From Leclercia sp. 29361 (GTDB taxonomy: Bacteria; Pseudomonadota; Gammaproteobacteria; Enterobacterales; Enterobacteriaceae): a stretch of 64,000 nucleotides of DNA. The stretch spans positions 1,736,001 through 1,800,000 of the forward strand of contig NZ_CP049786.1 in the NCBI RefSeq assembly GCF_011290365.1, in the 5' to 3' direction. Shown piece after piece: positions 28,001 through 36,564 of this stretch. The position numbers and the translations under genes were made by a program. Below the pieces are notes generated by a model, which did no database searches, had not been told where the DNA came from, and saw nothing but the letters and a program-made list of their open reading frames with translations. Positions within the stretch are counted from its first letter, which is position 1. Every line of letters starts with the position of its first letter.

Positions 28001-29027
28001 CGTACTGGGCGCGGCTGTAGCGCGGATGCAGGGCGGAGAGCTTAATGGAGATCCCCGGGCCTTCATAAATGCCGCGGCCGTTGGAGGCTTTACCGATGGC
28101 GTGGATCGCCTGCTGGTAGGAGACCAGATAGGCCTGTGCGTCGGCGGCGGTCAGCGCCGCTTCCCCCAGCATGTCATAGGAGTAGCGGAAGCCTTTATCT
28201 TCCAGCTTGCGGGCGTTGGCCAGCGCTTCGGCGATGGTCTCCCCGGTCACGAACTGCTCGCCCATCAGGCGCATCGCCATGTCCACGCCTTTGCGGATTA
28301 AAGGCTCGCCGCTCTTGCCGATAATGCGGTTCAGGGAGCGGGAGAGGCTGGCTTCGTTGTGGGTAGAGACCAGGCGGCCGGTGAACAGCAGACCCCAGGT
28401 GGCGGCGTTAACAAACAGCGACGGGCTGCGGCCAATGTGGGAATGCCAGTTGCCGTTGCTGATCTTGTCGCGGATCAGCGCGTCGCGGGTGGCTTTGTCC
28501 GGGATACGCAGCAGCGCTTCCGCCAGACACATCAGGGCCACGCCCTCCTGCGAGGAAAGGGAGAACTCCTGCAGCAGGCTCTGCACCATTCCGGCACGGC
28601 CGGTGGCGGTTTTCTGGCTGCGCAGTTTTTCGGCCAACTGATACGCCAGGCTGTGGGCCTGAGAGGCAATCGGCTCCGGCAGGCGCGCCTGCTCCAGCAG
28701 CATTGGCACGGCGTCGGTCTCTGCGCGGCGGTACGCAGCGGTGATGGCCGCGCGGCTTACCGACTGAGGCAGGATCTGCTCGGCAAATTCGAGGAACGGC
28801 TGGTGGATCTCTTCGACAGCGTCGCTGTGCTCGTCGCTCTCATTGGCGGCACCGGACAGCAGGGCTGGCAGCTCTGGCAGGGCGTCGTCGCTCTCCAGCT
28901 TTTCCAGATAGTTAAAGATGGCCTGCTTAATTAACCAGTGCGGCGTGCGGTCAATTCGCGTAGCTGCCGATTTAATCCGTTCGCGGGTCGCGTCATCCAG
29001 CTTAACCCCCATGGTGGTCATGCCCAT
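25065..29027 (-). CDS. putA: Trifunctional PutA: regulator, proline dehydrogenase and P5C dehydrogenase
   Basis: 1320 residues, the exact E. coli length. Oxidises proline to glutamate and represses put. Domains: ribbon-helix-helix DNA-binding arm at about 1-47 (MGVKLDDATRERIKSAATRIDRTPHWLIKQAIF), FAD-binding proline dehydrogenase barrel at about 230-560, NAD-dependent aldehyde dehydrogenase at about 650-1130 with catalytic Cys in SAGQRCSALRV and Glu in AETGGMNA, and a C-terminal lid domain. Membrane association occurs when FAD is reduced. Divergent from putP across a region with PutA sites. Large open frames on the opposite strand are shadows. Confidence 0.98.
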   Translation of the reverse strand: MGMTTMGVKLDDATRERIKSAATRIDRTPHWLIKQAIFNYLEKLESDDALPELPALLSGAANESDEHSDAVEEIHQPFLEFAEQILPQSVSRAAITAAYRRAETDAVPMLLEQARLPEPIASQAHSLAYQLAEKLRSQKTATGRAGMVQSLLQEFSLSSQEGVALMCLAEALLRIPDKATRDALIRDKISNGNWHSHIGRSPSLFVNAATWGLLFTGRLVSTHNEASLSRSLNRIIGKSGEPLIRKGVDMAMRLMGEQFVTGETIAEALANARKLEDKGFRYSYDMLGEAALTAADAQAYLVSYQQAIHAIGKASNGRGIYEGPGISIKLSALHPRYSRAQYDRVMEELYPRLKSLTLLARQYDIGLNIDAEEADRLEISLDLLEKLCFEPELAGWNGIGFVIQAYQKRCPFVIDYLIDLATRSRRRLMIRLVKGAYWDSEIKRAQMEGLEGYPVYTRKVYTDVSYLACAKKLLGVPNLIYPQFATHNAHTLAAIYQLAGQNYYPGQYEFQCLHGMGEPLYEQVTGKVADGKLNRPCRIYAPVGTHETLLAYLVRRLLENGANTSFVNRIADATLPLDELVADPVQAVEKMAAQEGQVGLPHPKIALPRELYGAGRINSSGLDLANEHRLASLSSSLLNSALQKWQAKPILEQPVSNGEMQPVINPAEPKDIVGFAREATEQEVDLALDSAVNNAPIWFATPPQERAAILERAAVLMEDQMQQLIGILVREAGKTFSNAIAEVREAVDFLHYYAGQVRDDFDNETHRPLGPVVCISPWNFPLAIFTGQIAAALAAGNSVLAKPAEQTPLIAAQGINILLEAGVPAGVVQLLPGRGETVGAKLTADNRVRGVMFTGSTEVASLLQRNIATRLDAQGRPTPLIAETGGMNAMIVDSSALTEQVVVDVVASAFDSAGQRCSALRVLCLQDDIADHTLKMLRGAMGECRMGNPGRLTTDIGPVIDAEAKANIENHIQAMRAKGRPVFQAVRENSEDAREWQTGTFVAPTLIELATFDELKKEVFGPVLHVVRYNRNNLDQLIEQINASGYGLTLGVHTRIDETIAQVTGSAKVGNLYVNRNMVGAVVGVQPFGGEGLSGTGPKAGGPMYLYRLLANRPANALGVTLGRQDAQYPVDTQVKAALTQPLEALANWAEKRPELRALCQQYGELAQAGTQRVLPGPTGERNTWTLMPRERVLCVADNEQDALVQLAAALATGCEVLWPEDGLHRDLAKQLPKAVTDRIRFAKADVLTSQPFDAVIYHGDSDQLRELCELVAARSGAIVSVQGFARGEDNLQLERLYVERSLSVNTAAAGGNASLMTIG

Positions 29028-29447
29028 GCCAAAAACTCCTGTGATTCAGTAGCGCTAGTGTAGTTAACGTGAAATATCCACTATGTTGCAACTTTGTGCA
29101 ACCTCGTTAAATGTGACCCGGTTTGCAAGCTGGAAAATGAATAGATTGTTACGTCATGGTTAACCATAAAAAAGATGTGGATTTTCGCTGTCAACCCTGG
29201 TTTCATGCGGCGCTTAACACTTTTTGCAGGTGCAACCGTAAAAAACGTGAGCGAGTGCAACCTCCAGCAAACTGGTGTGAAACCGGGGATGAAATTGATG
29301 TAAATGCAGTGTTAAATCGTTTGTGTCATGGCAACGCATACGGCAGGATACGCGCGGCCAACAGAAACACACATCATCACCCCCTCGTTCCGGGGGTGGA
29401 ATAAAGACAGCCGGGAAGGCTGTCGAACATCTTTGCGGAGTATTTAA
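29028..29447. promoter_or_regulatory. putA-putP control region with four PutA half-sites
   Basis: 420 bp between divergent putA and putP. The PutA ribbon-helix-helix site GTTGCA or its complement occurs exactly at 29085-29090, 29097-29102, 29231-29236 and 29256-29261. The first pair sits near putA and the second pair is closer to putP, the arrangement expected for looping repression by PutA. A short frame at 29156-29404 overlaps two of the sites and is not considered a gene. Confidence 0.75.
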
Positions 29448-30956
29448 ATGGCAATTAGCACACCGATGCTGGTGACATTTCTTATCTATATTTTTGGCAT
29501 GATCCTGATAGGGTTCCTTGCATGGCGTTCTACCAAAAACTTTGATGACTACATTCTGGGCGGACGCAGTTTAGGGCCGTTCGTGACTGCACTCTCTGCG
29601 GGTGCATCGGATATGAGCGGCTGGCTGCTGATGGGCCTGCCGGGTGCCATCTTCCTCTCCGGGATCTCCGAAAGCTGGATCGCCATCGGCCTGACCCTGG
29701 GCGCATGGATTAACTGGAAGCTGGTGGCCGGGCGTCTGCGCGTGCACACCGAAGCCAATAACAACGCCCTGACCCTGCCGGACTACTTCACTGGCCGTTT
29801 CGAAGATAAGAGCCGCATCCTGCGTATTATCTCTGCGCTGGTTATTCTGCTGTTCTTCACCATCTACTGTGCCTCCGGCATCGTGGCCGGGGCGCGTCTG
29901 TTCGAAAGCACCTTCGGTATGAGCTATGAGACCGCGCTGTGGGCGGGGGCAGCGGCAACCATCCTCTATACCTTCGTCGGCGGGTTCCTGGCCGTCAGCT
30001 GGACTGACACCGTGCAGGCCACTCTGATGATTTTTGCCCTGATCCTGACCCCGGTGATTGTGATCCTCTCCGTGGGTGGCCTGGGGGATTCCCTGGCAGT
30101 GATCCAGCAGAAGAGCATCGAAAACGTCGACATGCTGAAAGGGCTGAACTTCGTGGCGATTATCTCCCTGATGGGCTGGGGGCTGGGTTACTTCGGTCAG
30201 CCGCACATCCTGGCGCGCTTTATGGCGGCGGACTCGCACCACACCATCGTTCATGCCCGCCGTATCAGCATGGCCTGGATGATCCTCTGTCTGGGCGGGG
30301 CCTGTGCAGTGGGCTTTTTCGGAATTGCCTACTTCAACAACAACCCGTCCCTGGCGGGTGCGGTGAACCAGAACGCCGAGCGCGTGTTCATTGAGCTGGC
30401 GCAGATCCTCTTCAACCCGTGGATCGCCGGTATTCTGCTCTCTGCCATTCTGGCGGCGGTAATGTCCACCCTGAGCTGCCAGCTGCTGGTCTGCTCCAGT
30501 GCCATCACGGAAGATCTCTACAAAGCTTTCCTGCGTAAGAACGCCAGCCAGAAAGAGCTGGTGTGGGTCGGGCGCTTTATGGTGCTGGTGGTGGCCCTGG
30601 TCTCCATCGCCCTGGCAGCGAACCCGGAAAACCGCGTGCTGGGCCTGGTGAGCTACGCCTGGGCAGGCTTCGGTGCTGCTTTTGGCCCGGTGGTACTGTT
30701 CTCGGTGCTGTGGTCCCGCATGACCCGCAATGGCGCGCTGGCGGGGATGATTATCGGTGCGGTCACCGTGATCGTCTGGAAGCAGTTCGCGTGGCTGGGG
30801 CTGTACGAAATCATTCCAGGCTTTATCTTCGGCAGTATCGGGATTGTGGTCTTCAGTCTGCTGGGTAAAGCCCCGTCTGCCACCATGCAGAAACGCTTTG
30901 CTGACGCAGATGCGCATTACCACTCCGCACCGCCAACGAAGTTACAGGCTGAGTAA
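29448..30956 (+). CDS. putP: Sodium/proline symporter PutP
   Basis: 502 residues, as in E. coli. SSS-family transporter with 13 membrane segments that imports proline with Na+. Conserved elements: GMILIGFLAWRSTKNFDDYILGGRSLGPFVTALSAGASDMSGW (sodium-site helix) and SCQLLVCSSAITEDLY in the later helices. Preceded by GGAG. Supplies substrate to PutA and to osmoprotection. Confidence 0.98.
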   Translation: MAISTPMLVTFLIYIFGMILIGFLAWRSTKNFDDYILGGRSLGPFVTALSAGASDMSGWLLMGLPGAIFLSGISESWIAIGLTLGAWINWKLVAGRLRVHTEANNNALTLPDYFTGRFEDKSRILRIISALVILLFFTIYCASGIVAGARLFESTFGMSYETALWAGAAATILYTFVGGFLAVSWTDTVQATLMIFALILTPVIVILSVGGLGDSLAVIQQKSIENVDMLKGLNFVAIISLMGWGLGYFGQPHILARFMAADSHHTIVHARRISMAWMILCLGGACAVGFFGIAYFNNNPSLAGAVNQNAERVFIELAQILFNPWIAGILLSAILAAVMSTLSCQLLVCSSAITEDLYKAFLRKNASQKELVWVGRFMVLVVALVSIALAANPENRVLGLVSYAWAGFGAAFGPVVLFSVLWSRMTRNGALAGMIIGAVTVIVWKQFAWLGLYEIIPGFIFGSIGIVVFSLLGKAPSATMQKRFADADAHYHSAPPTKLQAE

Positions 30957-30962
30957 TTTGTC

Positions 30963-31045
30963 TTCTCCCTCTCCCTGAGGGAGAGGGCCGGGTTGAGGGG
31001 GAACCATCATCTTCGGAATCTAAGCCGGGCATGCCCGGCTTTTTT
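30963..31045 (+). terminator. GC-rich hairpin and intrinsic terminator after putP
   Basis: A CCCTCTCC-CTGA-GGGAGAGGG hairpin at about 30966-30987 is followed by the terminator AGCCGGGC / GCCCGGCT (31023-31040) with a run of T. The second hairpin is a good Rho-independent terminator; the first belongs to a class of dispersed palindromes in this genome. Confidence 0.75.
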
Positions 31046-31109
31046 TATTGCTAATTTCTGCAACTTACGTTCATATCGCTGTGCTAAAAAATAATGAGGA
31101 TAGCGAACA

Positions 31110-31529
31110 ATGACATTCAAAACAGGGCTCATGGCTGGCGCAATATTACTGCTGGCCGGCTGCAACGCCCCATCCCACAGCACCGCGGATAACACCTGCA
31201 AAGCCGATAATCAGATGCAGCAAACCACCCTCTATTTTGGCCTGAACCGTCCGGCAGGGGAGGCGATCACCGGCCAGGAGTGGCAGCAGTTTGTCGATCA
31301 GGACGTGACCCCGCGTTTTCGCGATGGCTTAACGGTGTTTGATGCGCGTGGGCAGTGGCTGGGAAATGACGGGAAAGTGGCGCGCGAATCAAGCAAGGCG
31401 TTGATGCTAATCCACGGGAAAGATGCGCAGAGCGAGAGCAACATCGAGACGCTGCGGGGGATCTATAAGCAGCGCTTTGCCCAGGAGTCAGTGATGCGCG
31501 TCGACCAGCCGGTGTGCGTGCAGTTTTGA
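31110..31529 (+). CDS. DUF3574 lipoprotein
   Basis: 139 residues with a lipoprotein signal (AILLLAGC, lipid Cys at about 18). The body matches DUF3574 (TTLYFGLNRPAGEAITGQEWQQFVDQDVTPRFRDGLTVFDARGQW and a final VCVQF). Function unknown; envelope localisation is predicted. Alone between the putP terminator and a REP pair. Confidence 0.8.
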   Translation: MTFKTGLMAGAILLLAGCNAPSHSTADNTCKADNQMQQTTLYFGLNRPAGEAITGQEWQQFVDQDVTPRFRDGLTVFDARGQWLGNDGKVARESSKALMLIHGKDAQSESNIETLRGIYKQRFAQESVMRVDQPVCVQF

Positions 31530-31537
31530 TGAAATCT

Positions 31538-31608
31538 GCCGGGTGGCGCTAGCGCTTACCCGGCCTACGAAACCCGTAGGCCCGTGCAAGCGCAGCGCCG
31601 CCGGGCAA
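31538..31608. repeat. BIME-like REP pair
   Basis: GCCGGGTGGCGCTAGCGCTTACCCGGC-type palindrome at 31538-31564 and a facing unit at 31576-31607, lying between convergent genes (DUF3574 lipoprotein and nucleoside transporter). Confidence 0.75.
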
Positions 31609-31612
31609 TAAA

Positions 31613-32797
31613 CTACAACACTAATCCCGCAAAGCTCGCCGATAACAGGCTTACCAGCGTTGCGCCGTACACAAGGCGCAGGCCAAAGCGCGACACTACG
31701 TTGCCCTGCTGCTCGTTCAGCCCCTTAATCGCCCCAGCCACAATGCCGATCGAGGCAAAGTTGGCGAAGGAGACCAGGAACACCGACAGAATGCCCAGCC
31801 CGCGCGGGGTCATCTGTGCCGCGATTTTTTGTAGCTCGATCATCGCCACAAACTCGTTTGCCACCAGCTTGGTTGCCATAATCCCGCCCGCATGCAGAGC
31901 ATCGCTCAGCGGAATGCCCACCAGCCACGCCAGGGGATAGAAGACATATCCCAGAATCTGCTGGAAGCTCAGGCCGAAGACGCTGGAGAAGAGGGCGTTA
32001 ACGGCGCTGATCAGCGCAATAAAGCCAATCAGCATCGCCAGAATAATCATCGCCACCTTGAAGCCAGCCAGAATATATTCTCCCAGCATCTCGAAGAAGC
32101 TCTGGGACTCATGCATCTTCTCCAGCTTAATTTCCGGCTCCGCTTCCGGGCGAGTCGGGTTAATCACCGTCAGGATAATAAAGGTGCTGAACATATTCAG
32201 GATCAGCGCCGCCACCACATATTTCGCCTCCAGCATGGTCATATAGGCTCCGACAATCGACAGTGAAACCGTCGACATCGCGGTAGCCGCCATGGTGAAC
32301 AGACGACGCGACGAGAGATCCCCCAGCACCCCTTTGTAAGCAATGAAGTTTTCCGACTGGCCAAGCGTCAGAGAGCTGATGGCGTTAAAGGATTCGAGCT
32401 TGCCCATGCCGTTAACCTTCGACAGCAGGGTGCCGACAACGCGGATGATCACCGGCAAAATACGCCAGTGCTGCAGAATCCCGATCAGCGCGGAAATAAA
32501 GATAATCGGACACAGCACGCCGAGGAAAATAAAGGCCAGCCCCTTTTCACCCATTCCGCCAAATACAAAGTTGGTCCCTTCGGCGGCATATTTCAGTAAT
32601 GACTCGAAGAAGCCTGAGACGTACTGAATAACAAACAGGCCACTTTCGGCGTGGAGGAAAAAGAATGCCAGCGCAATCTCAATCACAATAAGTTGGATAA
32701 CGTAGCGAATGCGAATGTTGCGGCGGTCAAAGCTGACCAGCCAGGCCAGCGCAAGGATTACCACCAGCGCCAGCAGGAAGTGCAGGAATTGATACAT
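31613..32797 (-). CDS. Concentrative nucleoside transporter (NupC/NupX family)
   Basis: 394 residues. A CNT-family H+/nucleoside symporter of the inner membrane. Conserved parts: [33 protein letters not shown] (the CNT substrate motif) and [19 protein letters not shown] followed by [19 protein letters not shown]. More similar in pattern to NupX/PsuT-type proteins than to NupC; the exact substrate (uridine, adenosine or pseudouridine) is not visible. Single gene. Confidence 0.88.
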   Translation of the reverse strand: MYQFLHFLLALVVILALAWLVSFDRRNIRIRYVIQLIVIEIALAFFFLHAESGLFVIQYVSGFFESLLKYAAEGTNFVFGGMGEKGLAFIFLGVLCPIIFISALIGILQHWRILPVIIRVVGTLLSKVNGMGKLESFNAISSLTLGQSENFIAYKGVLGDLSSRRLFTMAATAMSTVSLSIVGAYMTMLEAKYVVAALILNMFSTFIILTVINPTRPEAEPEIKLEKMHESQSFFEMLGEYILAGFKVAMIILAMLIGFIALISAVNALFSSVFGLSFQQILGYVFYPLAWLVGIPLSDALHAGGIMATKLVANEFVAMIELQKIAAQMTPRGLGILSVFLVSFANFASIGIVAGAIKGLNEQQGNVVSRFGLRLVYGATLVSLLSASFAGLVL

Positions 32798-32972
32798 AGT
32801 TGATTTTCAGCAGATTAATGAGGCGCTTATTTAGCCACAGCCCGCTGTAACCGTAAATGAACTTTTACGACATAACTTATGAACCCTTTAGTCACCTGAG
32901 TGATTATTTTCTGCTTATGGTTTTACATCCTGTCATCAAAACGCAGCATATTTCGCTTGTATTTCTTATTGC

Positions 32973-32991
32973 CGTAATGATAATCACTATC
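32973..32991. promoter_or_regulatory. Fur box upstream of efeU
   Basis: CGTAATGATAATCACTATC matches 16 of 19 positions of the Fur consensus GATAATGATAATCATTATC and lies 58 bases before the efeU start. Iron-dependent repression is expected; in E. coli efeUOB is also under CpxAR. Confidence 0.8.
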
Positions 32992-33048
32992 ACAAGAATT
33001 TACTTTTCTTTGCATCAGTTGACCGTGAATAACATTTAAGGTGTCGGC

Positions 33049-33882
33049 ATGTTTGTTCCATTTCTCATTATGTTACGTGAAGGCCTCGAAGCGGCCCTTA
33101 TTGTCAGCCTGATCGCCAGCTATCTGAAACGTACCCAGCGCGGCCGCTGGATCGGCGTGATGTGGATCGGCGTCTTCCTGGCTGCCGCCCTCTGCCTGGG
33201 TCTGGGCATTGCGATCAACGAAACCACCGGGGAATTCCCGCAAAAAGAGCAGGAGCTGTTTGAAGGCCTCGTGGCGCTGATTGCAGTGGTGATCCTCACC
33301 TGGATGGTGTTCTGGATGCGTAAAGTGTCGCGTAACGTCAAGGTTCAACTGGAGCAGGCGGTGGACAGCGCCCTGGCGAAAGGCAATCACCACGGCTGGG
33401 CGCTGATCATGATGGTCTTTTTCGCCGTAGCGCGTGAAGGGCTGGAGTCGGTCTTCTTTCTGCTGGCCGCTTTCCAGCAGGATGTCGGCATCTGGCCGCC
33501 GCTGGGTGCGGTGCTGGGTCTGGCCACTGCGGTGGTGCTCGGTTTCCTGCTCTACTGGGGCGGGATCCGCCTCAACCTCGGCGTCTTCTTCAAGTGGACC
33601 AGCCTGTTTATTCTGCTGGTGGCCGCCGGGCTGGCCGCGGGGGCGATCCGCGCCTTCCATGAGGCGGGCCTGTGGAACCACTTCCAGGATGTGGCGTTCG
33701 ATCTCAGTAATATCCTGTCCACCCATTCGCTGACCGGCACCCTGCTGGAAGGGATCTTCGGCTATCAGGAAGCGCCGAGCGTCAGTGAAGTGGCGGTGTA
33801 CTTTATCTATCTCATTCCGGCGCTGGCGCTGTTCTTTATGCCATCGCGGCCGGGCACGCAGCCGTCGCATACTGCGCCCTGA
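33049..33882 (+). CDS. efeU: Ferrous iron permease EfeU
   Basis: 277 residues. Ftr1-type iron channel of the inner membrane with seven segments. The two iron-ligand REGLE motifs are intact, at Arg10-Glu14 (MLREGLEAAL) and Arg129-Glu133 (AREGLES). The E. coli K-12 copy is frameshifted; here the gene reads through fully, so the system is likely functional. First gene of efeUOB; a Fur box lies upstream. Confidence 0.96.
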   Translation: MFVPFLIMLREGLEAALIVSLIASYLKRTQRGRWIGVMWIGVFLAAALCLGLGIAINETTGEFPQKEQELFEGLVALIAVVILTWMVFWMRKVSRNVKVQLEQAVDSALAKGNHHGWALIMMVFFAVAREGLESVFFLLAAFQQDVGIWPPLGAVLGLATAVVLGFLLYWGGIRLNLGVFFKWTSLFILLVAAGLAAGAIRAFHEAGLWNHFQDVAFDLSNILSTHSLTGTLLEGIFGYQEAPSVSEVAVYFIYLIPALALFFMPSRPGTQPSHTAP

Positions 33883-33925
33883 AGTGCTCACTGTAGTTAC
33901 AACATACTTTTAAAAGGGAAAGGTT

Positions 33926-35053
33926 ATGACTATTCAACTTCGTCGCACCGCTTTGCAGGCGGGTATTGCCGCGCTGGTTACCTCCGCGTTTTATGTTCAG
34001 GCGGCAGATGTTCCGCAGGTAAAAGTCACCGTCAATGATAAACAGTGTGAGCCGATGACCATCACGGTCAACAGCGGTAAAACCCAGTTCATCATCCAGA
34101 ACCACAGCCAGAAAGCGCTGGAGTGGGAGATCCTCAAAGGGGTGATGGTGGTGGAAGAGCGCGAGAACATCGCCCCGGGCTTCACTCAGAAGATGACCGC
34201 CAACCTGCAGCCGGGTGAATATGACATGACCTGCGGCCTGCTGACCAACCCGAAAGGTAAGCTGATCGTCAAAGGTGCTGCCACCGCCGACGCCGCCAAA
34301 GGCGACGCGCTGCTGAGCCTCGGCGAGGCCATTACCGCATATAAAGCTTACGTCACCAAAGAGACGGCGGACCTGGTGGCCGGCACCAAAGCCTTTACCG
34401 ACGCGGTGAAAGCGGGCGATATCGAAAAAGCCAAATCCCTGTACGCGCCAACCCGTCAGCACTATGAGCGCATCGAGCCTATCGCCGAGCTGTTCTCGGA
34501 CCTGGATGGCAGCATCGATGCCCGTGAAGATGACTACGAGCAGAAAGCCGCCGATCCAAAATTCACCGGCTTCCACCGTCTGGAGAAAGCCCTGTTTGGC
34601 GATAATTCCACCAAAGGGATGGAGCAGTACGCGACGCAGTTGAACAGCGACGTGCTGGAGCTGCAAAAACGCATCAGCGAGCTGGCCTTCCCGCCGTCAA
34701 AAGTGGTGGGTGGCGCGGCAGGGCTGATTGAAGAAGTGGCGGCCAGCAAAATTAGCGGGGAAGAAGACCGCTACAGCCATACCGACCTGTGGGACTTCCA
34801 GGCTAACGTCGAAGGCGCGCAGAAGATCGTTGACCTGCTGCGTCCTCAGCTGCAGAAAGATAACAGCGCCCTGCTGGCGAAAGTGGATGCCAACTTTAAG
34901 AAGGTGACCACCATTCTGGCAAAATACCGCACCAAAGACGGGTTTGAAACCTACGACAAGCTGACCGATGCCGACCGTAACGCTCTGAAAGGGCCGATCA
35001 CCACTCTGGCAGAGGATCTGGCGCAGCTGCGTGGCGTACTGGGTCTGGACTAA
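33926..35053 (+). CDS. efeO: Periplasmic iron-uptake protein EfeO
   Basis: 375 residues as in E. coli. Sec signal (cleavage after VQA near 26), N-terminal cupredoxin-like domain ([32 protein letters not shown] ... [10 protein letters not shown]) and C-terminal M75 peptidase-like (imelysin) domain with an HxxE-type motif in [11 protein letters not shown]. Binds iron and passes it to EfeU. 43 bases after efeU. Confidence 0.96.
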   Translation: MTIQLRRTALQAGIAALVTSAFYVQAADVPQVKVTVNDKQCEPMTITVNSGKTQFIIQNHSQKALEWEILKGVMVVEERENIAPGFTQKMTANLQPGEYDMTCGLLTNPKGKLIVKGAATADAAKGDALLSLGEAITAYKAYVTKETADLVAGTKAFTDAVKAGDIEKAKSLYAPTRQHYERIEPIAELFSDLDGSIDAREDDYEQKAADPKFTGFHRLEKALFGDNSTKGMEQYATQLNSDVLELQKRISELAFPPSKVVGGAAGLIEEVAASKISGEEDRYSHTDLWDFQANVEGAQKIVDLLRPQLQKDNSALLAKVDANFKKVTTILAKYRTKDGFETYDKLTDADRNALKGPITTLAEDLAQLRGVLGLD

Positions 35054-35057
35054 GTTG

Positions 35058-36341
35058 ATGAACAAGCATGATGAGTACGACGTTGTAGAACCTTCACGGC
35101 GTCGGTTGTTAAAAGGGGTCGGGGCGCTTGGCGGCGCCCTTGCCCTGGCGGGCGGCTGCCCGGTAGCGCATGCGGCAAAACCGCAGAGCGCGCCGGGCAC
35201 GCTCTCCCCGGATGCGCGGATGGAGACCCAGCCGTTCTACGGTCCGCATCAGGCCGGAATTTTAACCCCGCAGCAGGCGTCGATGATGCTGGTGGCCTTC
35301 GATGTGCTGGCCAGCGACAAAAGCGAGCTGGAGCGTCTGTTCCGCCTCCTGACCCAGCGCATTGCCTTTCTGACCACCGGCGGCCCGGCGCCCGACACGC
35401 CGAACCCACGTCTGCCGCCAATGGATTCGGGGATTCTGGGGGCCTTTATCGCCCCGGATAACCTGACCATGACGGTGTCGCTGGGGGCCTCGCTGTTTGA
35501 CGATCGCTTTGGGCTGGCACCACAGAAACCAAAATCGTTGCAGAAGATGGTGCGCTTTCCGAATGACTCCCTGGATGCGGCCCTGTGCCACGGGGATCTG
35601 CTGATCCAGATTTGCGCCAACACCCAGGACACGGTGATTCATGCCCTGCGGGATCTTATCAAGCACACCCCGGATCTGCTGAGCGTGCGCTGGAAGCGGG
35701 AAGGGTTTATCTCTGACCACGCCGCGCGCAGCAAAGGCAAAGAGACGCCGGTGAACCTGCTCGGCTTTAAGGATGGCACCGCCAACCCCAACAGCCAGGA
35801 TGTGCCCCTGATGGAGAGCGTGGTATGGGTGACGGCCGATCAGGGTGAACCGGCCTGGGCAGTGGGCGGCAGCTATCAGGCGGTGCGTATTATCCAGTTC
35901 CACGTGGAGTTCTGGGATCGCACGCCGCTCAAAGAGCAGCAGACCATTTTTGGCCGGGATAAGCACAGCGGCGCGCCGCTGGGGATGAAAAACGAGCATG
36001 ACGTGCCAGATTACGCCAGCGATCCTGATGGCGAGATCATTGCGCTCGACAGCCACATCCGCCTTGCCAACCCGCGAACGAAAGAGACCGAATCCAACCT
36101 GATGATGCGCCGGGGCTACAGCTACTCGCTGGGGGTAACCAACTCTGGCCAACTGGATATGGGCCTGCTGTTTGTCTGCTTCCAGCACGATCTGGAGCAG
36201 GGCTTTTTGACCGTGCAGAAGCGTCTGAATGGCGAAGCGCTGGAGGAGTACATCAAGCCGGTAGGTGGGGGCTACTTCTTTGCTCTGCCAGGCGTGCGTG
36301 ATAAAAACGGCTGGCTTGCTCAGGGGCTGCTCACAGCCTGA
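35058..36341 (+). CDS. efeB: Tat-exported DyP-type haem peroxidase EfeB
   Basis: 427 residues from ATG 35058, 4 bases after efeO (an ATG at 35031 overlaps efeO). Twin-arginine signal SRRRLLKG at 13-20. The DyP motif GFKDG is at 236-240 with the catalytic Asp239; proximal haem His and distal Arg fall in the C-terminal half. It acts with EfeO in acid-induced ferrous iron uptake and has been linked to haem iron extraction, which is disputed. Confidence 0.96.
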   Translation: MNKHDEYDVVEPSRRRLLKGVGALGGALALAGGCPVAHAAKPQSAPGTLSPDARMETQPFYGPHQAGILTPQQASMMLVAFDVLASDKSELERLFRLLTQRIAFLTTGGPAPDTPNPRLPPMDSGILGAFIAPDNLTMTVSLGASLFDDRFGLAPQKPKSLQKMVRFPNDSLDAALCHGDLLIQICANTQDTVIHALRDLIKHTPDLLSVRWKREGFISDHAARSKGKETPVNLLGFKDGTANPNSQDVPLMESVVWVTADQGEPAWAVGGSYQAVRIIQFHVEFWDRTPLKEQQTIFGRDKHSGAPLGMKNEHDVPDYASDPDGEIIALDSHIRLANPRTKETESNLMMRRGYSYSLGVTNSGQLDMGLLFVCFQHDLEQGFLTVQKRLNGEALEEYIKPVGGGYFFALPGVRDKNGWLAQGLLTA

Positions 36342-36345
36342 ATCC

Positions 36346-36380
36346 CGTCCCGCTTACCCCTTAAGCGGGACGATTTTTTT
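36346..36380 (+). terminator. Intrinsic terminator of efeUOB
   Basis: CGTCCCGCTTA / TAAGCGGGACG stem, 11 bp, followed by seven T residues. It lies just after the efeB stop. Confidence 0.9.
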
Positions 36381-36457
36381 ATGTTCCGCTATCCCGTTGT
36401 TATACTTCTGTAATATTCCCCAGGCAGATTAAGTGACGTTGTCAGGCGATTCTTAAA

Positions 36458-36489
36458 GTTGCATTCAGGTAAAAATAATGTTGCATTCA
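36458..36489 (+). promoter_or_regulatory. Direct repeat upstream of phoH
   Basis: GTTGCATTCA occurs at 36458-36467 and again at 36480-36489, exactly 22 bases apart, two helical turns. The pair lies about 75 bases before the phoH start. PhoB boxes are built from direct repeats with an 11-base period, so this could be a degenerate Pho box, but the consensus CTGTCAT is not matched. Confidence 0.4.
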
Positions 36490-36564
36490 TGCTAAATCCT
36501 GATGTACTTACATTAAGAAAGCGGTAAACCTTACAGTGAATATGCATCACTCTGGAGATCGCGA

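Noticed and set aside
25605..28301. 898-codon open frame on the plus strand
   Set aside because: Entirely antisense to putA; GC-rich codon bias of putA creates the open frame. The translation is His/Gln/Arg rich with no domain.
29156..29404. 82-codon frame between putA and putP
   Set aside because: Overlaps PutA operator sites; composition is random.
29571..30923. 450-codon open frame on the minus strand
   Set aside because: Antisense to putP; composition typical of a shadow frame.
32857..33039. 60-codon frame before efeU
   Set aside because: Covers the Fur box and promoter; no ribosome site.
33120..33341. Frames antisense to efeU and efeO
   Set aside because: Shadow frames of well-supported genes.
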